A stretch of DNA of 13,142 nt. It comes from an uncultured Collinsella sp. Its GTDB lineage: Bacteria > Actinomycetota > Coriobacteriia > Coriobacteriales > Coriobacteriaceae. This document shows, in pieces, positions 6,368-13,109 of this stretch. The translations under genes and the position numbers were made by a program. Location of the stretch: assembly GCA_902478705.1 (NCBI GenBank), contig CABSMB010000014.1, positions 1 to 13,142 on the forward strand. Reading direction: 5' to 3'. A model generated the notes under the pieces. The model saw only the letters and a list, made by a program, of their open reading frames with translations, did no database searches and was not told the DNA's origin. Positions within the stretch are counted from its first letter, which is position 1. Each line of letters begins with the position of its first letter.

Positions 6368-6485
6368 CCCCTCGTCAAATAGCAGACGAATTGGCGACGC
6401 GGTGGCACTATTTGATTCAAGGGCGTGAACTGGATAAACATTGAGGGAAGGAGTGGGCCCTGTGCAATAAACTCCCCTCGTCAAA
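6368..6485. repeat. 12-bp direct repeat pair bracketing the lipoprotein upstream region
   Basis: CCCCTCGTCAAA occurs at 6368-6379, just before the lipoprotein start, and again at 6474-6485, just after the recombinase stop. The copies are 106 bp apart in the same orientation. They could be a duplication made by an insertion, or paired regulatory or recombination sites. Between them I see no gene. Confidence 0.5.
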
Positions 6486-6493
6486 ATGTCTAG

Positions 6494-7129
6494 CTAAAGA
6501 GGACGGACAGACGGCGAACGGTCATATCCGTTCGCGTCCGCCCGTCTCCAACGATCAAACGTCGATGCGCTAACGTTCAAAAGCATTGCGGCCTCTTGCC
6601 TCGTAACCTCACCTCCTTCGAATGATTTGATGACATCGCTGTAGCTATCCGGGCGTTCGAGCGCCGGTCTCCCAAATCTCACACCCCGCAGACGCGCCGA
6701 CGCGATGCCCTCCGCCTGGCGCTGCCTGATGTTTTCGCGCTCCAGCTGCGCCACGTAGCTCAAGATCTGGAGGACCAAATCGGCCATGAATGTTCCCGTA
6801 ATGCCATCGGGCTGCTCGCGCGTATCAAGCAACGGCATATCAAGCACCACGATGGCAGCATGCCTATCCACCGTGATGCGTCGCCATTCATCGAGGACTT
6901 CACGATAATTGCGACCCAATCGATCGATGCTTTTGATCACGAGAACGTCACCCTTGCGCAACCTACGAAGAAGACGCTGGTACTGGGGACGCCTAAAGTC
7001 CTTACCGCTTGCCTTGTCGGCGTAAATCTGGCCCCGCTGAACGGGAAACCTCCCCAGTGCGTCTAACTGGCGGTCTAGGTTCTGATCCGCAGATGAGACG
7101 CGTGCATACCCAAAGATTCGATTGTCCAT
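6494..7129 (-). CDS. Small serine recombinase (resolvase/invertase family)
   Basis: A 211-residue site-specific recombinase. The catalytic N-terminal domain has YARVSSADQN with the nucleophile Ser12, the conserved GKDFRRPQYQRLL segment, GDVLVIKSIDRLGRN (residues 60-74, with the catalytic DRLxRN arginines) and the long E-helix region (ILSYVAQLERENIRQRQAEGI). A C-terminal helix-turn-helix (about 175-196, VTRQEAAMLLNVSASTFDRW) binds the recombination site. Length and layout match resolvases and invertases, not large phage integrases. The ATG at 7129 follows an AGGGG ribosome binding site. It is the first gene of the A+T-richer block read toward 3561, and the 265-bp region upstream is full of repeats and palindromes that could be its site. 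Whether it moves this block, inverts a segment or is merely a relic is unknown. Confidence 0.93.
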   Translation of the reverse strand: MDNRIFGYARVSSADQNLDRQLDALGRFPVQRGQIYADKASGKDFRRPQYQRLLRRLRKGDVLVIKSIDRLGRNYREVLDEWRRITVDRHAAIVVLDMPLLDTREQPDGITGTFMADLVLQILSYVAQLERENIRQRQAEGIASARLRGVRFGRPALERPDSYSDVIKSFEGGEVTRQEAAMLLNVSASTFDRWRRADANGYDRSPSVRPL

Positions 7130-7183
7130 AATTGCCCCTATCGGCCGCCTCCTGGCAGCATCGGCTCAAACGAGAGCCCACTC

Positions 7184-7189
7184 ACTATA
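7184..7189 (-). promoter_or_regulatory. Possible -10 box of the recombinase gene
   Basis: On the - strand TATAGT (7189-7184) is one base from TATAAT and lies 55 bases before the recombinase start. No convincing -35 box sits 16-18 bases upstream, so the call is tentative. The same bases form part of a match to the T7 promoter core on the + strand. Confidence 0.3.
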
Positions 7190-7270
7190 GGGCGTGCAAA
7201 TTTCGCGAATGGGCTGAGGTCATTTTGGCCCTCAGGCACAAGCTATTCAAGCGCTGTGCCGACAACGCGC

Positions 7271-7360
7271 TGGCTTTTGACTGTAATTAACCGTTTTTAA
7301 CCAGAATTAACTGCTTTTAACTGAAATTAACTGCTTTTAACCAGAATTAACCAGAATAGA
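7271..7360. repeat. Array of 10-bp helically phased tandem repeats (TTAA at every turn)
   Basis: From 7281, successive 10-mers read ctgtaattaa, ccgtttttaa, ccagaattaa, ctgcttttaa, ctgaaattaa, ctgcttttaa, ccagaattaa and a last partial unit ccagaatag. The 10-mer at 7271 (tggcttttga) is a decayed copy. The consensus is CYGNNNTTAA, alternating between an AATTAA and a TTTTAA version, so the array is also a 20-bp repeat. The strict 10-bp period places the TTAA on one face of the helix. The array lies between uvrA2 and the recombinase, upstream of the latter. Candidates are a bent-DNA element, an iterated operator or an accessory recombination site. Confidence 0.85.
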
Positions 7361-7379
7361 AACCCGTGATATTGACGAA

Positions 7380-7390
7380 CTTTGCCACAT
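7380..7390 (-). repeat. Half-copy of the dispersed palindrome after uvrA2
   Basis: Read on the - strand, ATGTGGCAAAG (7390-7380) starts four bases after the TAA of uvrA2 and equals one arm of the palindrome at 3508-3542. No matching second arm follows, so it is a remnant or a solo arm. Confidence 0.4.
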
Positions 7391-7394
7391 TCGC

Positions 7395-9884
7395 TTATAG
7401 GTAGCGGCCGGTGATGCTCTTGATGCAAGAGGCGATATCGCCCGGCGTGCCGGCGCAGACGATTTGTCCGCCGGCGTCGCCGCCACCGGGGCCCATATCG
7501 ATCACGTAGTCGGCGTTACGGATGAGATCGAGGTCGTGCTCGATCACGATGACCGTGGCGCCCTTGGCAACCAGGCCGTCGAACACGCCCAGCAGAACCC
7601 GCACATCGAGCGGATGCAGGCCAATCGTAGGCTCGTCGAACACGAAGACGGCATCGTCCTGAACGCGGCCCATCTCGCTCGCGAGCTTAAGGCGCTGCGC
7701 CTCGCCGCCCGAGAGCGCCGGCGTGGGCTCGCCGAGCGTGAGGTAGCCCAGACCCAGGTCGTGCAGCGTCTGCAGGCGCGCTTGTACTTTCTTAAGTCCC
7801 ACTGTGGCGTCGAGTGCCTCGTCCACGCTCATATCCATAAGCTGCGGCAGCGTGAGCAGACTGCCGTCCTTGCCCTCGCGATGGATATGCGAGGCGGCCT
7901 CGGCGTAACGCGAGCCGCGGCATGCCGGGCAGACGATCTCGACATCGGGCAGAAACTGCACGTCAAGCGATATGGAGCCCGTGCCGTCGCACGTAGGGCA
8001 GCGCAGGGCACCGGTGTTGTAGCTAAAGGCGCCCGCCTTGTAGCCGGCAGCCTTGGCCTCGGGCGTACGGGCGAAGGCGCGGCGCAGCTCATCGTGGATA
8101 TCGGCATAGGTCGCCACCGTCGAGCGCACGTTGGCACCAATGGGCGTGGCGTCGATGAGGTTGGCACGCGCGATACCCTCAGCATCGACCCAACGCACAT
8201 GGCTCGGCAGGCGTTCGCCGGTCGCTTGTGCCTTAAGCGCGGGAATGAGTGTCTCGAGCACGAGCGTCGTCTTGCCCGAGCCAGAAACGCCCGCCACCGC
8301 GACGAGCCGGCCGCGCGGGATATCAACTTTGAGCGGCTTGACGGTATGAATTGCGCCGGTCGCCATGCGGATATGGCCCTGGTCAAACATCTCGTCGTCG
8401 GTCACCTGCGGACGCAAGCGCTTGGGGTTTGAGCGGAGGAACGGTGCAATGCGGCTGGCGTGGGCACGCTCGACCTCGTCCACCGTGCCAGCGGCAATCA
8501 CACTGCCGCCGCCCGCTCCGGCAACAGGGCCCATCTCGACCAGATAGTCGGCTTCCGTCAGCACGCGTGTATCGTGGTCGACAACGACCACGGTGTTGCC
8601 GTCGGCAACCAGGTCGCGCATCACGCCCACCAGGCCGTCGACATTTGCCGGATGCAAACCGATCGAAGGCTCGTCCAACACGTAGAGCACGCCCGTCGAG
8701 CGATTTCGCACCACGCGGGCGAGCTGTACGCGCTGGCGCTCGCCCGTAGAGAGCGTGGCGCCGGCGCGGTCGAGCGCGAGGTAATCGAGGCCAAGGTCAA
8801 CCAGACGACGAGCCGTACTCAAGAACGAATCACAGATGTCCGCTGCCATGGGCCGCATCTCGGCCGGCAGCGTTGCGGGCACCCCGTGCACCCACTCGAT
8901 CGCCTCGCCCAGCGTCATAGCTGCAGCCTGCGCTAGATCGATACCACGCACCTGCGGCTGACGCGCCGCCTCGGAAAGACGTGTGCCGCCGCAATCGCGG
9001 CACGGCCCCTCGCGCAAAAAGCGCGCCACGCGCTTGAGTCCCTTGTCGTCCTTGACCTTGGCAAGCGCATTCTCAACGGTATAGACGGCGTTGTAATAGG
9101 TAAAGTCGAGCGGCGTGGCGCCCTCGCCGTTTTTGGGCACGTAGAGGATGTGCTTTTTGACGGCGGGACCGTGGAACACGATATCGCGCTCATGCGCTGT
9201 GAGCTGGTTAAACGGCACATCAGTGCGCACACCCATCTCGCCGGCGACCTGCTTCATCAAATCCCACATGAGCGTACCCCAAGGAAGCACCGCGCCCTCG
9301 TTGATGGTCTTGGACTCATCGGGCACCAGGCTCGCCTCGTCCACCTCGCGCATAACGCCGGTGCCGCCACAAGTGGGACACGCACCGCCACTGTTAAAGG
9401 CAAGGTCCTCGGCGCTCGGCGCATAGAACTCGCGGCCGCAGGTCGGGCACGTGAACGCCAGGCCCGCGGCCACATTGAGGCTCGGCTCCACGCGCGCCCC
9501 ACAGTGCGGACACACGTGATGGGCGCAACGGCTAAAGAGCAGGCGCAGGCTGTTGTTGAGCTCGGTCATGGTGCCAAAGGTCGAGCGTACGCCCGGAACG
9601 CTTGGGCGCTGATGCAGCGCGAGCGCTGCCGGTACGTGCAGCACCTCGTCCACCTGGGCATGTTCTGCCTGCGTCAGGCGACGGCGAGTATAGGTGCTGA
9701 GCGCCTCCAGGTAGCGGCGCGAGCCCTCGGCATAGAGGACGCCCAGCGCCAGCGAGCTCTTGCCCGAGCCCGATACGCCGGCAATGCCCACGAGCTTTCC
9801 CAGCGGAATATCGATATCGATGTCTTTGAGGTTGTGAACGCGGGCGCCACGTACCTCGATAGCGTCTGGTTGTTGTGACGTCAT
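7395..9884 (-). CDS. UvrA2-class ATPase (UvrA paralogue without UvrB-binding domain)
   Basis: An 829-residue twin-ABC ATPase of the UvrA family; canonical UvrA has about 940. The first nucleotide-binding domain has Walker A GVSGSGKSS (36-44), the signature LSTGERQR and Walker B VLYVLDEPSIGLHP. The second has GVSGSGKTT, LSGGEAQR and VFVFDEPTIGLHP. Zinc-type cysteine pairs are at C125/C128 and C146/C149, CPTCGGTG, CRDCGG, and the C-terminal finger CPTCDGTG with CPACRG. Between the first Walker region and CPTCGGTG, where UvrA has about 115 residues that bind UvrB, only a short linker remains. This defines class II UvrA. Such paralogues are linked to tolerance of DNA-binding drugs (DrrC-like) rather than to core excision repair. 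The first signature has LSTGE instead of LSGGE. ATG 9884 is nine bases after the stop of the upstream ATPase gene; the GGGGG ribosome binding site overlaps that stop. Confidence 0.92.
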   Translation of the reverse strand: MTSQQPDAIEVRGARVHNLKDIDIDIPLGKLVGIAGVSGSGKSSLALGVLYAEGSRRYLEALSTYTRRRLTQAEHAQVDEVLHVPAALALHQRPSVPGVRSTFGTMTELNNSLRLLFSRCAHHVCPHCGARVEPSLNVAAGLAFTCPTCGREFYAPSAEDLAFNSGGACPTCGGTGVMREVDEASLVPDESKTINEGAVLPWGTLMWDLMKQVAGEMGVRTDVPFNQLTAHERDIVFHGPAVKKHILYVPKNGEGATPLDFTYYNAVYTVENALAKVKDDKGLKRVARFLREGPCRDCGGTRLSEAARQPQVRGIDLAQAAAMTLGEAIEWVHGVPATLPAEMRPMAADICDSFLSTARRLVDLGLDYLALDRAGATLSTGERQRVQLARVVRNRSTGVLYVLDEPSIGLHPANVDGLVGVMRDLVADGNTVVVVDHDTRVLTEADYLVEMGPVAGAGGGSVIAAGTVDEVERAHASRIAPFLRSNPKRLRPQVTDDEMFDQGHIRMATGAIHTVKPLKVDIPRGRLVAVAGVSGSGKTTLVLETLIPALKAQATGERLPSHVRWVDAEGIARANLIDATPIGANVRSTVATYADIHDELRRAFARTPEAKAAGYKAGAFSYNTGALRCPTCDGTGSISLDVQFLPDVEIVCPACRGSRYAEAASHIHREGKDGSLLTLPQLMDMSVDEALDATVGLKKVQARLQTLHDLGLGYLTLGEPTPALSGGEAQRLKLASEMGRVQDDAVFVFDEPTIGLHPLDVRVLLGVFDGLVAKGATVIVIEHDLDLIRNADYVIDMGPGGGDAGGQIVCAGTPGDIASCIKSITGRYL

Positions 9885-9893
9885 CTTTACCCC

Positions 9894-11012
9894 CTATTCG
9901 TGCCACAGGACGCGATCGCGAATGTACTCACCCAGCATGGGCACAGTGAATCGGACGAGGCCGTATCCAGCAGCCACGATGACGCGCTCGCGAATCAAGC
10001 TTGCGCGATACTTGCTCGCCCAACTCTGGGTACGGTCGCAGCGCTCAATGATATCCGCCATGCGCGTCGGCCTACCCTCGTCAACCGCCATCGCCTCGAT
10101 AAACAGACGCTGCGGGCTGCGCAGCCCGTAATACAGGGGCGCGTCGACCGCTTCGTAGAACTCGGAAATGGCGTCTGCGTAACCGGCCTCGACGTCGTGT
10201 TCTTCAATGGCCTGTGAGCCACGCCGGGCAGCAGATCGCCACATGTAATAGCCCACGAGCTGAACCATGTAGGGATGGCCCATACTCTTGCGCGCCGCAA
10301 GGTCTGCCGTCTCCGCATCAACGTTAAGACCAGCATTCTCGACCGTCTGGATATATGAATCACGCACCTTGGGCAACGAAATCGCCCCCAGCGCACGTTG
10401 CTGAGCACGGCGTAAAAACGTCACGCTCGGTTCCTCGAGCAGGTCGTCCACCATGCTGGGCAGGCCGGCAAACACCAAGGCAAGACCGCGTTGCTCGCTA
10501 TCGGGCAAGCCCGTGGCATCTTGGTCTCCCAGCACCTGCTGGTAGAGAACAGCCAGGGCGGCCAACTCCTCGATAGATGCCGACTGCGCCTCGTCGATGG
10601 CAAACAGAATGCCCTTTCCCTGTCCGAGCTTCTTGAGACGCTCGTTGACCAACCCTCGTAGCGTCTCGCCTTTTGCCCGCGCCACCTCGACCGACATCCG
10701 GCCAAACGACGGGCCAAATTCCATAGATGTCACAACCGGCTTGTTCGAGCGAAGCGCATCGGCCAGGCGGTCGCATAAGCCAAGCGACGCTGAATCGGAA
10801 ATGACCGCCCAACCGCGCTCTGCCGCCAAACGCTGCAGCTCGCGCAGCAGAACCGTTTTGCCACAGCCGCGGTTTCCCGTGATGAGCATGAGCCTGCCCG
10901 GCGCCCCCGCGCCGTTGTCGAGGCCTTCTTCAAAGTCCTCAATGACCGACTCGCGACCAATCAACACCGGAGGCCGCTTGCCAGCCGTTGGCTTAAAGGG
11001 ATTTGGATTCAT
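9894..11012 (-). CDS. AAA-type ATPase (Orc1/Cdc6- or STAND-like) with winged-helix-like C terminus
   Basis: A 372-residue P-loop ATPase. The N terminus has VLIGRE (16-21), typical of AAA_16/ORC-like proteins. Walker A is GNRGCGKT (46-53), Walker B ILFAIDEAQ (135-143) and a sensor-1-like segment ALVFAGLPS. A lid region with HPYMVQLVGYYMW follows. The C-terminal 100 residues (RSPQRLFIEAMA, ADIIERCDRTQSW, GYGLVRFTVPMLGEYIRDR) look like a winged helix. Proteins of this build act as DNA-bound switches or remodellers; the substrate here is unknown. The start at 11012 follows a strong GAGGAGG. It is the first gene of an operon with uvrA2, separated by nine bases, so the products may work together. 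The promoter lies in the 10-bp repeats at 11048-11077. I am sure of the ATPase fold, not of the role. Confidence 0.87.
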   Translation of the reverse strand: MNPNPFKPTAGKRPPVLIGRESVIEDFEEGLDNGAGAPGRLMLITGNRGCGKTVLLRELQRLAAERGWAVISDSASLGLCDRLADALRSNKPVVTSMEFGPSFGRMSVEVARAKGETLRGLVNERLKKLGQGKGILFAIDEAQSASIEELAALAVLYQQVLGDQDATGLPDSEQRGLALVFAGLPSMVDDLLEEPSVTFLRRAQQRALGAISLPKVRDSYIQTVENAGLNVDAETADLAARKSMGHPYMVQLVGYYMWRSAARRGSQAIEEHDVEAGYADAISEFYEAVDAPLYYGLRSPQRLFIEAMAVDEGRPTRMADIIERCDRTQSWASKYRASLIRERVIVAAGYGLVRFTVPMLGEYIRDRVLWHE

Positions 11013-11046
11013 GTCGGCCTCCTCGGATCGGCAAATGCTGTCTACA

Positions 11047-11077
11047 GTTATACCAACTTATACCGAGTTATACCAAC
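11047..11077 (-). promoter_or_regulatory. Promoter of the ATPase-uvrA2 operon built from three 10-bp direct repeats
   Basis: On the - strand GTTGGTATAA, CTCGGTATAA, GTTGGTATAA run head to tail (11077-11048). TTGGTA (11076-11071) serves as a -35 box, 18 bases before TATAAC (11052-11047) as a -10, about 35 bases before the ATG at 11012. Repeats on the same helix face overlapping a promoter suggest an operator for a repressor or activator. The other repeats offer alternative TATAA boxes. Confidence 0.6.
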
Positions 11078-11080
11078 TGA

Positions 11081-11111
11081 ATGTGACAAGGGGACTGTCC
11101 TTTTGTCACAT
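11081..11111. repeat. Palindromic repeat carrying the GTPase stop codon
   Basis: The arms 11081-11095 and 11097-11111 pair over 15 bases, two of them G-U. The core is GGGGACTGTCC. On the - strand the repeat begins ATGTGACAAAA, supplying the last Met codon and TGA (11108-11106) of the GTPase gene. It has no T-run, so termination is uncertain. It is closely related to the palindrome at 3508-3542. Confidence 0.7.
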
Positions 11112-13109
11112 GCGTCCGAAAAACTCAGCATCGGCTGCTCGCCAAGGGCGGAAGGTGGCAGGATCGATGCGGACGTGCGCGGCGGCAGGGACGTCGTGCC
11201 ACTTGACAGTGTAGCCGGCGCCGTGAGAGCAGAAGACCGAGTCAGGCGTATTGGGCAGATCGGCTTCGGGCTCATAGGCGGCCGCCTCGATCACACGCTC
11301 GGCATCATGGCAAGGCGCATAGCCGGCGAACTCCAGGTACAGATGCCCGCGGCCGCTCGTGTAGGCAGCCACCTCCAGGGCATAGTCCTGTACCTCGGAT
11401 GCGGGGACACGGCCCACGAGCTTGGCGCGGTCGCCCAGCATCGTCGGCGGCTCGTACTCGGCACCCATACGCGTGGCATCCGACAGCGCGCGGCCCACGC
11501 ACTCCCCCGGCACCTCGAGCTCAAAGCGATACCACGGCTCCAGCAGCACCGCGGCACCCGCTTCGCGCGCCCGCATGAGGCCCTGGCGAATCGCGCGATA
11601 CGTTGCCTGGCGAAAATCACCGCCCTCGGTGTGCTTGGCATGCGCACGACCACCCGTGAGCGTAATGCGCACATCGGTGATGGGCGAGCCGGTCAGCACG
11701 CCCAGGTGGTCACGCTCCATGGCATTGGTGAGCGCCAGGCGTTGCCAGTTCAGGTCGAGCTCGTCGGTCGAGGTCACGGTGCCAAATTGCACGCCCGAGC
11801 CCGCCGGCAACAGCTCCAGACGCAGGTGCACCTCGGCATAGTGGCGCAGCGGCTCAAAGTGGCCCACGCCCTCGACTGGCTGCGAGATGGTCTCTTTATA
11901 GAGGATGCCGCCGGGCTCAAACTCAACCGTAAGGCCAAAGCGATCGGCCAGCACGCGCTGTACGACCTCGAGCTGCACCGCGCCCATGAGTTGCAGATGG
12001 ATCTGCTCAAGATGCGTGTTCCAGCTTACGCCGAGCATGGGGTCTTCATCGGCAAGCTCGGTCAGCGCTTGGAACACCGTATGGACATCGTGCTCGCCCG
12101 GCAGCACCGTATAGGTAAGAACCGGCGCGATGATCGGCTGCTCACCCATAGGCTCTGCACCCAGGGCATCACCCGGACGAACGTGCGCGAGGCCCGTCAC
12201 GGCGCAGATGCCGCCAGCGGCAATTTCGTGGGCAAGCTCGTATTTCTCACCGTTATAGATGCGCACCTGGTCGATCTTTTGCTCCCAAGCCTCGACACCG
12301 GAGCGCCCCTCAATCCCCTGTTTTGCACGCAGCACACCGCCCGTCACCTTGACCCACGCAAGACGCTCGCCGCGGTCTCCACGACTCACGCGGAAGACTC
12401 GTGCTGCAAACTCTTGGGGCCACGTCCGCTCGCGCATCAAAGCGCATATGCCGTCCAGCAGCTCCGCCACGCCCTGGTCCTTGAGCGCCGAGCCGGCAAA
12501 GCAGGGGAACAGCTTGCGCTCCGCGACCATGCGCGACAACGTTTCGGCAGACAGCTCACCTGCTTCAAGAAACTCGTCGAGCGCCTCCTCGTCCAGCGCC
12601 GCGGCATCCTCTTGCACGGCGCCGCCTGCCAGCAAGCCCTCGGCATCTAGACAGCCCTCGGAAAGGCGCTGGCCGAGTTGCGCCAACAACGCATCGCGAC
12701 CAGGGTTCTCTAAATCGATCTTGTTGATAAAGATGAACGTTGGAATGTCATAGCGAGCAAGCAGTCGCCACAAGGTTTCGGTATGCCCCTGTACGCCGTC
12801 GTTGGCGCCCACCACCAGAATCGCGTAGTCGAGTGCACGCAGCGTACGCTCGGCCTCGGCCGAAAAATCGACATGGCCGGGAGCGTCCACGAGCATAACG
12901 TGGGTGTCGCCGTGGTCGAGCACGGCCTGCGACGAGAAGATCGTGATGCCGCGCTCGCGCTCAATCTCGTTCGTGTCAAGATGCGAGTCGCCATCGTCCA
13001 CGCGCCCGCGTTTGCGAATGCGGCCGGCATGAAACAGCATGGCCTCGGCCAGCGTGGTCTTGCCGGCATCGACGTGCGCCAGAATTCCTATGACCGCTTG
13101 CTTTGACAT
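11106..13109 (-). CDS. TetM-like translational GTPase (EF-G superfamily), probably not a resistance protein
   Basis: A 667-residue translation factor of the TetM/TetO branch of EF-G. G motifs: G1 AHVDAGKT (11-18), G2 RGITI (53-57), G3 DAPGHVDF (75-82), G4 NKID (129-132) and G5 GSA. Domains II, III (HLEQIHLQLMGAVQLEVV), IV and V follow, ending at EFFGRM. It should bind the ribosome and hydrolyse GTP in the cytoplasm. In tetracycline-protection proteins the domain IV loop that reaches the drug site carries a YSPVSTPADFR-type motif; here the region reads KHTEGGDFRQ (from residue 492), more like EF-G. I therefore call it a housekeeping-type TetM paralogue. ATG 13109 follows a GGGGGAG ribosome binding site, and codon use is typical of the flanking core genes. 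It ends inside a palindromic repeat. Automatic annotation may name it tetracycline resistance; I think that unlikely. Confidence 0.88.
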   Translation of the reverse strand: MSKQAVIGILAHVDAGKTTLAEAMLFHAGRIRKRGRVDDGDSHLDTNEIERERGITIFSSQAVLDHGDTHVMLVDAPGHVDFSAEAERTLRALDYAILVVGANDGVQGHTETLWRLLARYDIPTFIFINKIDLENPGRDALLAQLGQRLSEGCLDAEGLLAGGAVQEDAAALDEEALDEFLEAGELSAETLSRMVAERKLFPCFAGSALKDQGVAELLDGICALMRERTWPQEFAARVFRVSRGDRGERLAWVKVTGGVLRAKQGIEGRSGVEAWEQKIDQVRIYNGEKYELAHEIAAGGICAVTGLAHVRPGDALGAEPMGEQPIIAPVLTYTVLPGEHDVHTVFQALTELADEDPMLGVSWNTHLEQIHLQLMGAVQLEVVQRVLADRFGLTVEFEPGGILYKETISQPVEGVGHFEPLRHYAEVHLRLELLPAGSGVQFGTVTSTDELDLNWQRLALTNAMERDHLGVLTGSPITDVRITLTGGRAHAKHTEGGDFRQATYRAIRQGLMRAREAGAAVLLEPWYRFELEVPGECVGRALSDATRMGAEYEPPTMLGDRAKLVGRVPASEVQDYALEVAAYTSGRGHLYLEFAGYAPCHDAERVIEAAAYEPEADLPNTPDSVFCSHGAGYTVKWHDVPAAAHVRIDPATFRPWRAADAEFFGRM

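Noticed and set aside
6366..6493. Additional small gene between the recombinase and the lipoprotein
   Set aside because: A short + strand frame crosses the area but lacks a ribosome binding site and overlaps the lipoprotein signal-peptide coding region.
7271..7360. CRISPR array
   Set aside because: The units are 10 bp with no unique spacers and no cas genes, so this is a simple phased tandem repeat.
7395..9884. Canonical excinuclease subunit UvrA
   Set aside because: The segment corresponding to the UvrB-binding domain is missing and the protein is about 110 residues short, which fits class II UvrA2.
11103..12650. Open frame of about 515 codons on the + strand
   Set aside because: It is the mirror frame of the TetM-like GTPase. 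Its Arg/His/Ala-rich product shows no domain.
11106..13109. Acquired tetracycline-resistance gene
   Set aside because: The drug-site loop differs from TetM/TetO, codon use is host-like and no transfer genes are adjacent.
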